Shown one piece after another: positions 43,418 to 53,193 of a stretch of DNA of 64,000 nt. This DNA comes from Streptomyces lateritius. GTDB taxonomy: Bacteria > Actinomycetota > Actinomycetes > Streptomycetales > Streptomycetaceae. Below the pieces are notes generated by a model. That model worked only from the letters and a program-made list of their open reading frames with translations. It made no database searches and was not told the origin of the DNA. Where the stretch lies: the NCBI RefSeq assembly GCF_014649715.1, contig NZ_BMTO01000015.1:82593-146592 (forward strand), in the 5' to 3' direction. Every line of letters starts with the position of its first letter. Within the stretch, counting starts at the first letter, position 1. The position numbers and the translations under genes were made by a program.

Positions 43418-44368
43418 TCAGGACGACCGTGCCAGGAGCGTCCGCGCGATGGACACCTGTTCCTCGTCCAAGGCGTCCTCGCCGTCCTCCACATCCCACA
43501 GGCCGTTCTGCAGCACCCGCCCCAGCGTCCACGCCACCGCCCGCCCCCGATCGAGCCCCAGCACCTCCGTCATCAGGTCGAAGCGCCACAACGTCTCCGC
43601 CGGTTCCCGAGCGGAATCGCTCGTCAGCGCCGGCAGCAGATCGAACCCCGGGTCCCCCGCCAGCGGCTTCGGATCGATCGCCAGCCACGGCTCGCGTTCG
43701 GCCGCCAGGACGTTGTCGACGTGCAGATCCCAGTGGAGCAGCCGGTCCCCCGGCTCGCCCACCACCTCCCGTACCGCCGCCGCGCAGTCCCTCAGCACCG
43801 CCGCGTCCCGCGCGCCGAGCCGTACCGCCGCCCCCGGGACGTCCTCCAGCATCCTCGCCGCGATGTCACCCAGTCCCCGCAGGCCCTCCGGCGCCGGAAC
43901 CGCCACCAGCCGGGCCAGCAGTTCCGCCATGATCCGCGTCGCCTCCCGCGGGTCCCCCAGCGCCGACAGGTGCCGCGTCTCGTCGAGACGCTCGAGCAGC
44001 AGCGTCCCCGTCTCGGGATCCTCGTCCAGGAGACGTACGGCCCCTCGGCCGTCCCACGCCCGCAGACCGACGGCCTCACCCGCGCTCTCCTCGTCCAGGA
44101 GCTGCATCTTCAACGCGGCCCGCACACCGTCGGAGGTCCGGATCACCGGCAGCACCAGCGACGCCACCCCGTACATCGAAGGCCCGGTCCGCCGCAGCCC
44201 CCAGCGATCCAGAAAACGCGCGGCCAGCCCGGGCAGCGCCGCGACGAACGCACGGCCCGCGTCACCGTTGTACCGCGCCTGCGACTTGGCGAGCTCCTCC
44301 GGGACCCGGACCGCGCCTGCCCCGACCTCAGCATCCACCTCGGCATCCACACCCGCGAGGCTAGACAC
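43418..44368 (-). CDS. Aminoglycoside/hydroxyurea kinase-like phosphotransferase
   Basis: 316 residues of the APH(6)/hydroxyurea kinase family. Conserved parts are YNGDAGRAFVAALPGLAARF (about 34), LLLERLDETRHL (about 123), the catalytic loop L-L-H-W-D-L-H-V-D-N-V-L (about 210, HxDLHxxN) and IDPKPLAGDPGFDLLPAL (about 232, metal site). These enzymes phosphorylate streptomycin-type drugs or hydroxyurea. Resistance is possible but not shown; many homologues are silent house genes. GTG start. It precedes the GNAT gene in a two-gene operon. Confidence 0.85.
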   Translation of the reverse strand: MSSLAGVDAEVDAEVGAGAVRVPEELAKSQARYNGDAGRAFVAALPGLAARFLDRWGLRRTGPSMYGVASLVLPVIRTSDGVRAALKMQLLDEESAGEAVGLRAWDGRGAVRLLDEDPETGTLLLERLDETRHLSALGDPREATRIMAELLARLVAVPAPEGLRGLGDIAARMLEDVPGAAVRLGARDAAVLRDCAAAVREVVGEPGDRLLHWDLHVDNVLAAEREPWLAIDPKPLAGDPGFDLLPALTSDSAREPAETLWRFDLMTEVLGLDRGRAVAWTLGRVLQNGLWDVEDGEDALDEEQVSIARTLLARSS

Positions 44369-44471
44369 CCACGCCCTCCGACGCCCCTGAGAAACAGGCC
44401 TCGTCGGACACCGCCCGATCCAGTACCCTCCCGCCCACGCACCCCGGAGTGATCAGAGGGACAGAGGACAC

Positions 44472-45863
44472 ATGAGCAGCACCGTCAACGGCGGCATATC
44501 GTTCTGGTACGCACAGGAAGGCACCCCCGCCCCCCGCGAGCCGCTGCCCGGGGACACCACCGCCGACGTCTGCATCGTCGGCGCCGGCTACACCGGCCTG
44601 TGGACCGCCTACTACCTCAAGAAGGCCGTCCCCTTCCTCAACATCACCGTCCTCGAAGCCAAGTTCTGCGGCTACGGCGCCTCCGGCCGCAACGGCGGGT
44701 GGCTCTACAACGGCATCGCCGGCCGCGACCGCTACGCCAAGCTCCACGGCCACGACGCGGCCGTCCGCCTCCAGCAGGCCATGAACGACACCGTCACCGA
44801 AGTGATCCGCGTCGCGGCCGACGAAGGCATCGACGCCGACATCCATCGGGGCGGCGTCCTCGAGATCGCCCACTCCCCCGCCCAACTCACCCGCCTCAAG
44901 GCCTTCCACGCCGCCGAGATCGCCTTCGGCGAGAAGGAGCGCGAACTCTACGGCGCCCGCGAAACCGCCGACCGCATCCGCGTCTCCGGCGCCGTCGGCT
45001 CCAGCTGGACCCCGCACGGCGCCCGCCTGCACCCCGTCAAACTCGTCAAGGGCCTCGCGGCCGCCGTCGAGGCCCTCGGCGTCACCCTCCACGAGTCGAC
45101 CCCCGTCACCGAGATCAAGCCGAAGCACGCGATCACCCCGTACGGCACCGTCCGCGCGCCGTACATCCTGCGCTGCACCGAGGGCTTCACCGCCTCCCTC
45201 GCCGGCCAGCGCCGCACCTGGCTCCCCATGAACTCCTCCATGATCGCCACCGAGCCGCTCACCGACGCCCAATGGGAGTCCATCGGCTGGAACGGCCTCG
45301 AAACCCTCGGCGACATGGCCCACGCCTACATGTACGCGCAGCGCACCGCCGACGGCCGCATCGCCCTCGGCGGCCGCGGCGTCCCCTACCGCTACGGCTC
45401 CCGCACCGACAACGACGGCCGCACGCAGCCGCAGACGGTCGAAGCCCTGCGCGAGATCCTCATCCGCTTCTTCCCCACCCTGGCCGGCGTCCCCATCGCC
45501 CATGCCTGGTCCGGCGTCCTCGGCGTCCCCCGCGACTGGTGCGCCACCGTGACCCTCGACCGCTCCACCGGCCTGGGCTGGGCCGGCGGCTACGTCGGCT
45601 CCGGCGTCGCCACCACCAACCTCGCCGCCCGCACCCTGCGCGACCTGATCCAGCAGGACTCCGGCCAGTCGGGCCCAACCGACCTGACCGGCCTCCCCTG
45701 GGTCAACCACAAGGTCCGCAAATGGGAGCCGGAGCCCCTGCGCTGGCTCGGCGTCCAGACGATGTACGCGGCCTACCGCACCGCCGACCACCGCGAATCC
45801 ACCACCCACACCGCCACGACGGACCGCATCGCCACCCTCGCCGACCGCATCGCGGGCCGCTGA
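44472..45863 (+). CDS. FAD-dependent amine/amino-acid oxidoreductase (DAO family)
   Basis: 463 residues, DAO family flavoprotein. N-terminal FAD site C-I-V-G-A-G-Y-T-G-L-W-T-A-Y (about 34), the typical YGASGRNGGWL (about 73) and C-terminal GGYVGSGVATTNLAARTL (about 380). It resembles gamma-glutamylputrescine oxidase (PuuB/OrdL) and may oxidise a polyamine-derived or secondary amine. Aerobic oxidation would release H2O2. It diverges from the kinase-like gene and ends just before a shared terminator. No polyamine gene is adjacent. Confidence 0.85.
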   Translation: MSSTVNGGISFWYAQEGTPAPREPLPGDTTADVCIVGAGYTGLWTAYYLKKAVPFLNITVLEAKFCGYGASGRNGGWLYNGIAGRDRYAKLHGHDAAVRLQQAMNDTVTEVIRVAADEGIDADIHRGGVLEIAHSPAQLTRLKAFHAAEIAFGEKERELYGARETADRIRVSGAVGSSWTPHGARLHPVKLVKGLAAAVEALGVTLHESTPVTEIKPKHAITPYGTVRAPYILRCTEGFTASLAGQRRTWLPMNSSMIATEPLTDAQWESIGWNGLETLGDMAHAYMYAQRTADGRIALGGRGVPYRYGSRTDNDGRTQPQTVEALREILIRFFPTLAGVPIAHAWSGVLGVPRDWCATVTLDRSTGLGWAGGYVGSGVATTNLAARTLRDLIQQDSGQSGPTDLTGLPWVNHKVRKWEPEPLRWLGVQTMYAAYRTADHRESTTHTATTDRIATLADRIAGR

Positions 45864-45904
45864 CACGGGGAGGAGCACTTCCCGTAGACGTCGGCCGTAG
45901 ATGT

Positions 45905-45940
45905 CAAAGACCCCCGACCATGATCGGTCGGGGGTCTTTG
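45905..45940. terminator. Bidirectional terminator between the oxidoreductase gene and tRNA-Thr
   Basis: Perfect 15-base arms CAAAGACCCCCGACC / GGTCGGGGGTCTTTG around ATGATC. Flanking A and T runs make it look factor-independent in both directions. Confidence 0.92.
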
Positions 45941-45946
45941 CCCTTG

Positions 45947-46020
45947 AGCCCCCTGTCGGGTTCGAACCGACGACCCCCGCTTTACAAGAGCGGTGCTCTG
46001 GCCAGCTGAGCTAAGGAGGC
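45947..46020 (-). tRNA. tRNA-Thr (anticodon UGU)
   Basis: The minus strand gives a full 74-base cloverleaf. Acceptor GCCTCCT pairs with AGGGGGC; D-loop TAGCTCAGCTGGCCAGAGCA; anticodon stem CCGCT with loop CTTGTAA, so the anticodon is TGT, reading ACA (Thr); T-arm GTCGGTTCGAACCCGAC. CCA is not encoded beyond the first bases. A hairpin terminator follows directly. ACA is a rare codon in this high-GC genome, so the gene could act as a limiting tRNA. Confidence 0.95.
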
Positions 46021-46129
46021 AGCGAGTGCAGTGTAACCAACGCCCGCCCCGCCCAGGTCGGAAATCTCACCCGCCCTGGACTGCTGACAGATCCCCGACG
46101 GCCAGGTAGCGTCACGGGGAGTTCACCTA

Positions 46130-46145
46130 GGTGGACTAGACCTCA
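46130..46145 (+). promoter_or_regulatory. dre-like DasR box before msiK
   Basis: GGTGGACTAGACCTCA, centred on CTAG, shares GTGGACTAGACCT with the box before nagKA. It is 58 bases ahead of the msiK ATG. DasR control of msiK would tie ATPase supply to chitin/GlcNAc signals. Confidence 0.78.
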
Positions 46146-46202
46146 ATCCTTCCTTTACTCGGATCGTCCGGCACGTTCCTGCCGGTGAAGGGACACATCA
46201 CC

Positions 46203-47300
<1,098 letters not shown>

Positions 47301-47325
47301 CCGGGGCACCCCCACCGCGTCCCTA

Positions 47326-47356
47326 CGGCTCCGCATCTGTTGCAGATGCGGAGCCG
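47326..47356 (+). terminator. Terminator after msiK
   Basis: Perfect 14-base arms CGGCTCCGCATCTG / CAGATGCGGAGCCG around TTG, 26 bases after the msiK stop. Confidence 0.9.
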
Positions 47357-47521
47357 TTCGCGTAGCCCCGACCCATGTCGACAACTACCCCGGCAGATCG
47401 ACCAATTCGGACACCGCCCGAGGCCCGGCGTCAACACGGAATTCGAAAAGTCGCCTCGAACCATCCCCCGGGAGGGTGACTAAATGTCGCCATATCTTCA
47501 CCGACCGCTACGCTCGCCTGC

Positions 47522-47935
47522 GTGACGCACACTGCCCGCCGTATCGGCCGCTCTCTCGCTCTCGTCCTGCCCGTCGTCCTGGTGCTCTCCGGCACGCTCG
47601 CGGTGTCCGCGGTGCCGTGGGCCGGCCAGTCCTCCGGGACCCAGATGCTCACCGCATCCTCCAAGGACGTCTCCGCCCCCGCCAAGTCCCGTGCCCCGCA
47701 GGATATTCTGCGCGACCGGCTCCTCGCAGAACTTCAGGAGAAGGACCCCGGAACGGCTCTCACCCACCTCCAGCGCGAGGTCGAGAACCGCCCGTCGCTC
47801 GCCAAGCACTGCATGTCCATCGCGCGCGCCCTCGGCCGCGCCGCCGTGCAGCACTACGGCCCCGCCCGCGCCCAGTCCTACTCCCGCCCCGTCTGCGACA
47901 CCTCGTTCGCGACCGGTGTGATGTACGCGAGCTGA
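47522..47935 (+). CDS. Small secreted protein of unknown function
   Basis: 137 residues. Basic N-terminus, hydrophobic core 12-32 and a cleavage site near SAVPWA, so it is exported. The mature part is helical with two Cys (about 113 and 123 in KHCMSI and PVCDTS), which could form one disulfide. GTG start. Not recognised. It follows msiK after a terminator and 220 bases, so it has its own promoter; no function can be given. Confidence 0.62.
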   Translation: MTHTARRIGRSLALVLPVVLVLSGTLAVSAVPWAGQSSGTQMLTASSKDVSAPAKSRAPQDILRDRLLAELQEKDPGTALTHLQREVENRPSLAKHCMSIARALGRAAVQHYGPARAQSYSRPVCDTSFATGVMYAS

Positions 47936-48030
47936 GTCCCGAGCCGCATCGCAGCTGGACACCTGCTGACACCCGAGCGGACTCACGACACTGAGCGCCC
48001 GCACCGCGGGGTACGCATATCGTTCGCGCT

Positions 48031-48747
48031 ATGCATACCTTCCCGACGCAGGCCGTGGTCCTGGCGGGCGGCCAGGGCTCGCGCCTGCGCCCGTACACCG
48101 ACGACCGCCCCAAGCCGATGGTCGAGATCCCGGGCACCGGGACCCCGATCATCGGCCATCAGCTTTCCTGGCTCGCCTCCGAGGGCGTCACGGACGCCGT
48201 CGTGTCCTGCGGCCATCTCGCCGAGGTGCTCCAGGACTGGCTGGCGGACGCCGACCTGCCGCTGCGCGTGACCACCGTCGTCGAGTCGGAGCCGCTCGGC
48301 CGTGGCGGCGGCCTCAAGTACGCCGCCGCGCACCTGCCTCAGCCCGCCCAGCCCTGGTACGCCACCAACGGCGACATCTGGACCCGTTTCTCCCTGCGTG
48401 AGATGGCCGAGTTCCACGCGGAGCGGGCCGCCACCGCCACGCTCGCGCTCGCCCGCCCCCGGATCCCGTGGGGCGCCGTCGAGACCGACACGTTCGGGCA
48501 CATCACCGACTTCATCGAGTCGCCGCCGTCGCCGTACCTCATCAACGCCGGCGTGTACGTCTTCTCCCCGGAGTTCACGAAGCTGCTCCCGGATCTGGGC
48601 GACCACGAGCGCACCACGTTCCCCCAGTTGGCCAGGGACCGTCGCCTGGCGGGCTTCCCGCTGCCCCAGGGGGCCTACTGGCGGGCGATCGACACGGCGA
48701 AGGACCTGACCGAGGCGGCCAAGGAGCTGGCGACTCAGGTGGCCTGA
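48031..48747 (+). CDS. Sugar-1-phosphate nucleotidyltransferase family protein
   Basis: 238 residues of the NTP_transferase fold. The nucleotide loop is V-V-L-A-G-G-Q-G-S-R-L-R-P (about 9-21), with DRPKPMVEI and GHQLSWLASEGV after it, GRGGGLKYA (about 91) and a D-I-W metal site (NGDIW). Members make GDP-mannose or dTDP-glucose. It lacks the C-terminal beta-helix, so it is the short form. Next genes do not reveal the sugar. Confidence 0.82.
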   Translation: MHTFPTQAVVLAGGQGSRLRPYTDDRPKPMVEIPGTGTPIIGHQLSWLASEGVTDAVVSCGHLAEVLQDWLADADLPLRVTTVVESEPLGRGGGLKYAAAHLPQPAQPWYATNGDIWTRFSLREMAEFHAERAATATLALARPRIPWGAVETDTFGHITDFIESPPSPYLINAGVYVFSPEFTKLLPDLGDHERTTFPQLARDRRLAGFPLPQGAYWRAIDTAKDLTEAAKELATQVA

Positions 48748-48819
48748 CAGCCGCCTGACACCCCCTCGTGAGGACGCGTCGCAACGACTCCTCGTACGGC
48801 TTCGTACGCCGACACGCAT

Positions 48820-48860
48820 GAGGGAGGGGCCGCACCCCCGTGGGGTGCGGCCCCTCCCTC
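48820..48860. terminator. Bidirectional terminator between nucleotidyltransferase and DoxX genes
   Basis: Arms GAGGGAGGGGCCGCACCCC / GGGGTGCGGCCCCTCCCTC, nearly perfect, with a CGT loop, lie between the two converging genes. Confidence 0.9.
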
Positions 48861-48878
48861 GTCGGTGCCGTACGGGCG

Positions 48879-50480
48879 TCAGCCCAGCAGGCCGCCGATC
48901 GGGTTCCGGTTGGCGCCGCCGGTCGAGCCGCCGTCCGAGGAGCCGCCGGTGGTCGAGCCCGAGCCGCCCGAGCCGCCGGATCCGCCGGTCGTGCCGCCCG
49001 TGCTGGTCGGGCCCGAGCCGGTGGACGGCGGGGGCGCGGGCCGGGACTCGGCCGGGGTACGCCTGGTGCCGGTGCCCTGGGTGGCGGTGGGGCGGCTCTC
49101 CTCGGTCCGGCCGGTCTCCCGTGCGCTCTCGCGCGGTGAGGCCGGGCTGTCGTCCTCGGGTTCGCCGCTCGCGCCGGTCGTCGCCGACGGCTTGGGCGGT
49201 GTGGAGGCCGACCGGGACGGCGGCTGCGAGCCGGGCTCCTTCGGGAGCGTCCGGCCGGGGAGGTGGTTGATCGGGTCGTCGTTGGGGCCGGGGACGGTGA
49301 CCATCTCGGTGGACCGTACGGCACCGCCGAGCATGGAGCCGACGAGCAGCGTGAGGCCGACGACGACGGAGGTGACGAGCGCGCCGCGGCGCAGCACACG
49401 GCGGCGCAGCTCCCACAGCTCGGAGCGGGGCCCGAGGGTCCGCCAGGCCTCGCCGGCCAGGCGGCCGTCGAGGGAGTAGACGGGGGCGCCGGCGATGATC
49501 AGCGGCGACCAGGCGGCGAGGAAGATGATGTCGGGGGCGTCGTAGACGGGGACGGACTTCCAGCTGACGGTCAGGATCATCGCGGCGGAGAGCAGGGCGC
49601 CGATGACCGCGGCGACCCGCTGCCAGAGTCCGAAAACGGTGAGGACGCCGACGACGACCTGGAGGAAGGCGACGGTCAGGCCGGCGCCGACGGGGTGCTG
49701 GAGGGCGAAGTCGCGCAGGGGCTCGGCGAGCGCCCAGGGGTGCAGCGAGTTGAGCCACTTGACCATGGAGCCGCGTTCGCCGCCGTCGAAGTAGACGGGG
49801 TCGCAGAGCTTGCCCATGCCGGCGTAGATGGAGATGAAGCCGAGGAAGACGCGGAGCGGGAGGAGCACCACGCCGAGGTTCATCCGGCGGCCGGGGTAGT
49901 AGGCGTGCCGGACCGGGTCGGCGCCGTGGCGGTGCGTCCGGGCGCTCTCGTCCTCGCCGTCTCCGTTCCCGTCACCGTAGGACTCGTCGTACGGACCGGC
50001 GTAGCGCGCGTCGTACGGCTCCTCGTGCGGCTGGTGGTCGTAGGCGCCTTCGGCGCGCCGCATCGGGGGCAGCAGCGGTACGCCGGCGGGGACGACCGGG
50101 GTCGCCCTCGTGTCGCCGATGCGCGGGATCGCCTGGGTGGCGCCGGCGTCGAGGGGCGAGAGGTGTGCCGGGGGTTCGAGGGTGGAGACGGAGGACTCCC
50201 GTACGGCCTGGAGGAGCCCGGTGGCACCGGGGTCGCCGGGCGCGGACCGTCCGGTCCATACGACGGGGCGGCGGCGCCCCGCGGTCGCGCCCGCGGCGGC
50301 TCCGGCGAGGGCGGAGCCGCGGGGGGCGGCGGAGAACTTCGGCTGCTGGGCCGGCGCGAGCCGCACACGGAAGCTGGCGTGGTTCACGATGACCTGCGCG
50401 GGGTCGGAAGCCACTTTGACCATGCTCAGCGCGGGCTGATCGTCGATCCCCGGCCGGGGCGTTCTGGTGTCCACACTCAT
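48879..50480 (-). CDS. DoxX family membrane protein with long Pro/Ser/Thr tails
   Basis: 533 residues: a polar Pro/Arg-rich N-terminus (1-195), a four-helix DoxX core (about 200-320; VLLPLRVFLGFISIYAGMGKL, ALQHPVGAGLTVAFLQVVVGV, PDIIFLAAWSPLIIAGAPVY), one more helix (about 360-380) and a low-complexity Gly/Ser/Thr C-tail. DoxX/DoxD proteins are quinone-linked or redox-partner membrane proteins. The tails are unusual in length for the family. Monocistronic; converges with the nucleotidyltransferase gene. Confidence 0.8.
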   Translation of the reverse strand: MSVDTRTPRPGIDDQPALSMVKVASDPAQVIVNHASFRVRLAPAQQPKFSAAPRGSALAGAAAGATAGRRRPVVWTGRSAPGDPGATGLLQAVRESSVSTLEPPAHLSPLDAGATQAIPRIGDTRATPVVPAGVPLLPPMRRAEGAYDHQPHEEPYDARYAGPYDESYGDGNGDGEDESARTHRHGADPVRHAYYPGRRMNLGVVLLPLRVFLGFISIYAGMGKLCDPVYFDGGERGSMVKWLNSLHPWALAEPLRDFALQHPVGAGLTVAFLQVVVGVLTVFGLWQRVAAVIGALLSAAMILTVSWKSVPVYDAPDIIFLAAWSPLIIAGAPVYSLDGRLAGEAWRTLGPRSELWELRRRVLRRGALVTSVVVGLTLLVGSMLGGAVRSTEMVTVPGPNDDPINHLPGRTLPKEPGSQPPSRSASTPPKPSATTGASGEPEDDSPASPRESARETGRTEESRPTATQGTGTRRTPAESRPAPPPSTGSGPTSTGGTTGGSGGSGGSGSTTGGSSDGGSTGGANRNPIGGLLG

Positions 50481-50511
50481 CTAACCGAGTGACGCGGGAT
50501 TAGGACACTGC

Positions 50512-50545
50512 CTTGACGGGCTCGGAATGTCCGAGACCCGTCAAG
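50512..50545. other. Large inverted repeat upstream of the DoxX gene
   Basis: CTTGACGGGCTCGGA and TCCGAG-a-CCCGTCAAG form 15 pairs with one bulged A around ATG. It starts 32 bases from the DoxX start codon and could be a leader structure or a binding site; a separate terminator for rlmB lies 17 bases further on. Confidence 0.6.
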
Positions 50546-50561
50546 ATCGCGTGATAGGTGA

Positions 50562-50590
50562 AAGGGCCCAGCTCAGCGAGGTGGGCCCTT
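50562..50590 (-). terminator. Terminator after rlmB
   Basis: AAGGGCCCA and TGGGCCCTT pair around an 11-base loop, with T-rich bases after the arm on the minus strand. Confidence 0.65.
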
Positions 50591-50644
50591 CCCTTTGTCC
50601 TGCCGCTCGTCCGCCGCTCGTCCCGCTGCGGGGCGGCGGAGGGG

Positions 50645-51607
50645 TCAGCGCCTGGTGCGGCGGCGGGCGACCTCGTAGAGGACGATGCCGGCGGCGACGC
50701 CGGCGTTCAGCGACTCGGCGCCGCCCGGCATGGAGATGCGGACGCGGTAGTCGCAGGTCTCGCCGACGAGACGGCCCAGGCCCTTGCCCTCGCTGCCGAT
50801 GACGATGACGACCGGGCCGTCGAGCGCCTCCAGGTCCTCGACCGTGTGCTCGCCGTCGGCGGCGAGGCCGACGACGGTCAGGCCTTCCTTCTGGAAACCT
50901 TCCAGGGCCCGGGTCAGGTTGGTGACGCGGGAGACCGGGGTACGGGCGGCGGTGCCGGCCGAGGACTTCCAGGCGCCGGCGGTCATGCCGGCCGCGCGCC
51001 GCTCGGGGACGACGACGCCGTGGCCGCCGAAGGCGGAGACGGAGCGGACGATCGCGCCGAGGTTGCGGGGGTCGGTGACGCCGTCGAGGGCCACGATCAG
51101 CGGGTCCTCGTGGGCGTCGTAGGCGGCGGCCGTGAGGTCCTCGGGGTGGGCGTACTCGTAGGGCGGGACCTGGAGGACGAGGCCCTGGTGGTTGAGCCCG
51201 TTGGTCATCCGGTCCAGCTCCTGGCGGGGAGCCTCCATCAGGTTGATGTTGCCGCGGTCGCCGGCGAGCTTGAGGACGTCACGTACGCGCTCGTCGTTGT
51301 CGATGAACTGCTGCACGTAGAGCGTGGTCGCCGGAACGCCGTCACGCAGGGCCTCGAAGACCGGGTTGCGGCCGACGACCATCTCGGACGTGCCCTTGGG
51401 GCCGCCGCGGCGGGGCGCGGGGCGGCGTGCGGCGGCGTGCTTGGCCTGGGCGGCGGCGATGCGGTTCTTCTTGTGACCCTTGCGGGCGGAGGCGGGCGGC
51501 GTGGGGCCCTTGCCCTCGAGGCCCTTGCGCCGCTGGCCACCGCTGCCGACCGTCGCGCCCTTCTTGTTGGACGTGCGACGGTTCCTGCGCTGGCTGTTCC
51601 CGGCCAT
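50645..51607 (-). CDS. rlmB: 23S rRNA (guanosine-2'-O)-methyltransferase RlmB family
   Basis: 320 residues, SpoU/TrmH superfamily. A basic Arg/Lys-rich N-terminus (1-78) precedes the substrate-binding domain (MVVGRNPVFEALRDGVPATT, about 80) and the SPOUT knot (about 165-315) with the motifs VTDPRNLGAIVRSVSAFG (about 180), VIVIGSEGKGLGRL (about 258) and ISMPGGAESLNAGVAAGIVL (about 287). It methylates the ribose of G2251 in 23S rRNA; a drug-resistance TrmH role cannot be excluded. It follows cysS by 121 bases. Confidence 0.92.
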   Translation of the reverse strand: MAGNSQRRNRRTSNKKGATVGSGGQRRKGLEGKGPTPPASARKGHKKNRIAAAQAKHAAARRPAPRRGGPKGTSEMVVGRNPVFEALRDGVPATTLYVQQFIDNDERVRDVLKLAGDRGNINLMEAPRQELDRMTNGLNHQGLVLQVPPYEYAHPEDLTAAAYDAHEDPLIVALDGVTDPRNLGAIVRSVSAFGGHGVVVPERRAAGMTAGAWKSSAGTAARTPVSRVTNLTRALEGFQKEGLTVVGLAADGEHTVEDLEALDGPVVIVIGSEGKGLGRLVGETCDYRVRISMPGGAESLNAGVAAGIVLYEVARRRTRR

Positions 51608-51728
51608 GACTACCTATTCCTGTCGATCTCCGATCTACCTGTAGCTGTAGATCTCGTACACAAGTCTGTATGTGAAGTGTGCCGCCCGGCTCGCCGAGCG
51701 GCACATCCGTGCGGTCTCCCGCGGGCGC

Positions 51729-53129
51729 TCAGCGGGTGCCGAGCGTCCAGCGGGGGCCGTCCGGGCTGTCCTCGATGGAGAGGCCGGACTGGGTGAGCTG
51801 GTCGCGGATCGCGTCCGCCGTCGTCCAGTCCTTGCGCTCCCGTGCCGACTCGCGCTGCTGGAGCACGAGCCGTACGAGCGTGTCGACGACGCCGTGGAGC
51901 TCCTCGCCGCGGTCGGTCTCCTCGGCCCAGTGCGGGTCGAGGGGGTCCAGGCCGAGAACGCCGAGCATGGCGCGGACCTCGGCGAGGCGGGCGATGGCGT
52001 CGTCCTTGTCGTCGGCGGCGAGCGCCGCGTTCCCCTGCCGGACGGTGGTGTGGATGATCGCGAGCGCCTGCGGGACGCCGAGGTCGTCGTCCATGGCGTC
52101 GGCGAAGGCGGGCGGCACCTCGGTGGCGGGCGGGACGGTCTTGCCGGCCTTCTCGGTGACGCGCTGGACGAAGCCCTCGATGCGCGCGAACGCGGACTCG
52201 GCCTCGCGCAGCGACTCCTCGCTGTATTCGATCATCGAGCGGTAGTGGGGAGTGCCCAGGTAGTAGCGCAGGACGATGGGGCGCCAGTTCTTGACCATCT
52301 CGGAGACGAGCACCGAGTTGCCGAGCGACTTCGACATCTTCTCGCCACTCATGGTGACCCAGGCGTTGTGCACCCAGTACGAGGCGAAGTCGTCGCCGAA
52401 GGCCTTGGCCTGGGCGATCTCGTTCTCGTGGTGAGGGAAGATCAGGTCGAGGCCGCCGCCGTGGATGTCGAAGGCCGAGCCCAGGTACTTGTGGGCCATC
52501 GCCGAGCACTCCAGGTGCCAGCCGGGACGGCCGCGGCCCCAGGGCGTCTCCCAGTCGGGCTCGCCCGGCTTGGTCGCCTTCCACATGGCGAAGTCGCGGG
52601 GGTCGCGCTTGCCGGTGATGCCCTCCTCGGCGGGCTGGCGCAGGTCGTCGATGTCCTGGTTGGACAGGGACAGGTAGCCGGGGAAGGAGCGCACGTCGAA
52701 GTAGACGCTGCCGTCGGCCTCGTAGGCGTGTCCGCGCTCGATGAGGCCGCGCATCATCTCGACCATCTCGGTGACATGGCCGGTGGCGCGGGGCTCGTAG
52801 GTGGGCGGGAGGCAACCGAGGGCCTGGTAACCGGAGTTGAAGGCGCGCTCGTTCTCGTAGCCGATGGACCACCAGGGACGGCCCTGGTCGGCCGCCTTGG
52901 TGATGATCTTGTCGTCGATGTCGGTGACGTTGCGGATGAACGTGACGTCGTAGCCGCGGTACTCGAACCAGCGGCGCATGATGTCGAAGTTCAGCCCCGA
53001 ACGGATGTGGCCGATGTGCGGGGCGGCCTGGACGGTGGCGCCACAGAGGTAGATCGAGACGTGGCCCGGTGTGAGCGGGGTGAAGTCACGGATCTGCCGG
53101 GCGCTGGTGTCGTACAGGCGAATAGTCAC
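51729..53129 (-). CDS. cysS: Cysteinyl-tRNA synthetase
   Basis: 466 residues, class I synthetase. HIGH motif is P-H-I-G-H-I-R-S-G (about 41), the zinc-binding Cys/His set is present (C-G-A-T-V near 30; later C-S and HHE), KMSKS is G-E-K-M-S-K-S-L-G-N (about 265). It charges tRNA-Cys. Two GTG codons in a row are possible starts; I take the second (53129) because the first overlaps the GGAG ribosome site. Order on the minus strand is carD, ispD, ispF, cysS, rlmB, as in other Streptomyces. Confidence 0.96.
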   Translation of the reverse strand: MTIRLYDTSARQIRDFTPLTPGHVSIYLCGATVQAAPHIGHIRSGLNFDIMRRWFEYRGYDVTFIRNVTDIDDKIITKAADQGRPWWSIGYENERAFNSGYQALGCLPPTYEPRATGHVTEMVEMMRGLIERGHAYEADGSVYFDVRSFPGYLSLSNQDIDDLRQPAEEGITGKRDPRDFAMWKATKPGEPDWETPWGRGRPGWHLECSAMAHKYLGSAFDIHGGGLDLIFPHHENEIAQAKAFGDDFASYWVHNAWVTMSGEKMSKSLGNSVLVSEMVKNWRPIVLRYYLGTPHYRSMIEYSEESLREAESAFARIEGFVQRVTEKAGKTVPPATEVPPAFADAMDDDLGVPQALAIIHTTVRQGNAALAADDKDDAIARLAEVRAMLGVLGLDPLDPHWAEETDRGEELHGVVDTLVRLVLQQRESARERKDWTTADAIRDQLTQSGLSIEDSPDGPRWTLGTR

Positions 53130-53157
53130 CACTCCAGGGTAGTGGGCGTGTGGTAGT

Positions 53158-53186
53158 GCCCCGCGACCGATTCCCGGTCGCGGGGC
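53158..53186 (-). terminator. Hairpin between ispF and cysS
   Basis: GCCCCGCGACCG / CGGTCGCGGGGC are perfect 12-base arms with an ATTCC loop, just downstream of the ispF stop. Confidence 0.85.
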
Positions 53187-53193
53187 GACTTTT

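Noticed and set aside
43418..44368. Calling the APH(6)-like gene an active antibiotic-resistance determinant
   Set aside because: The catalytic loop is intact, but many such homologues have no resistance phenotype and there is no biosynthetic cluster here.
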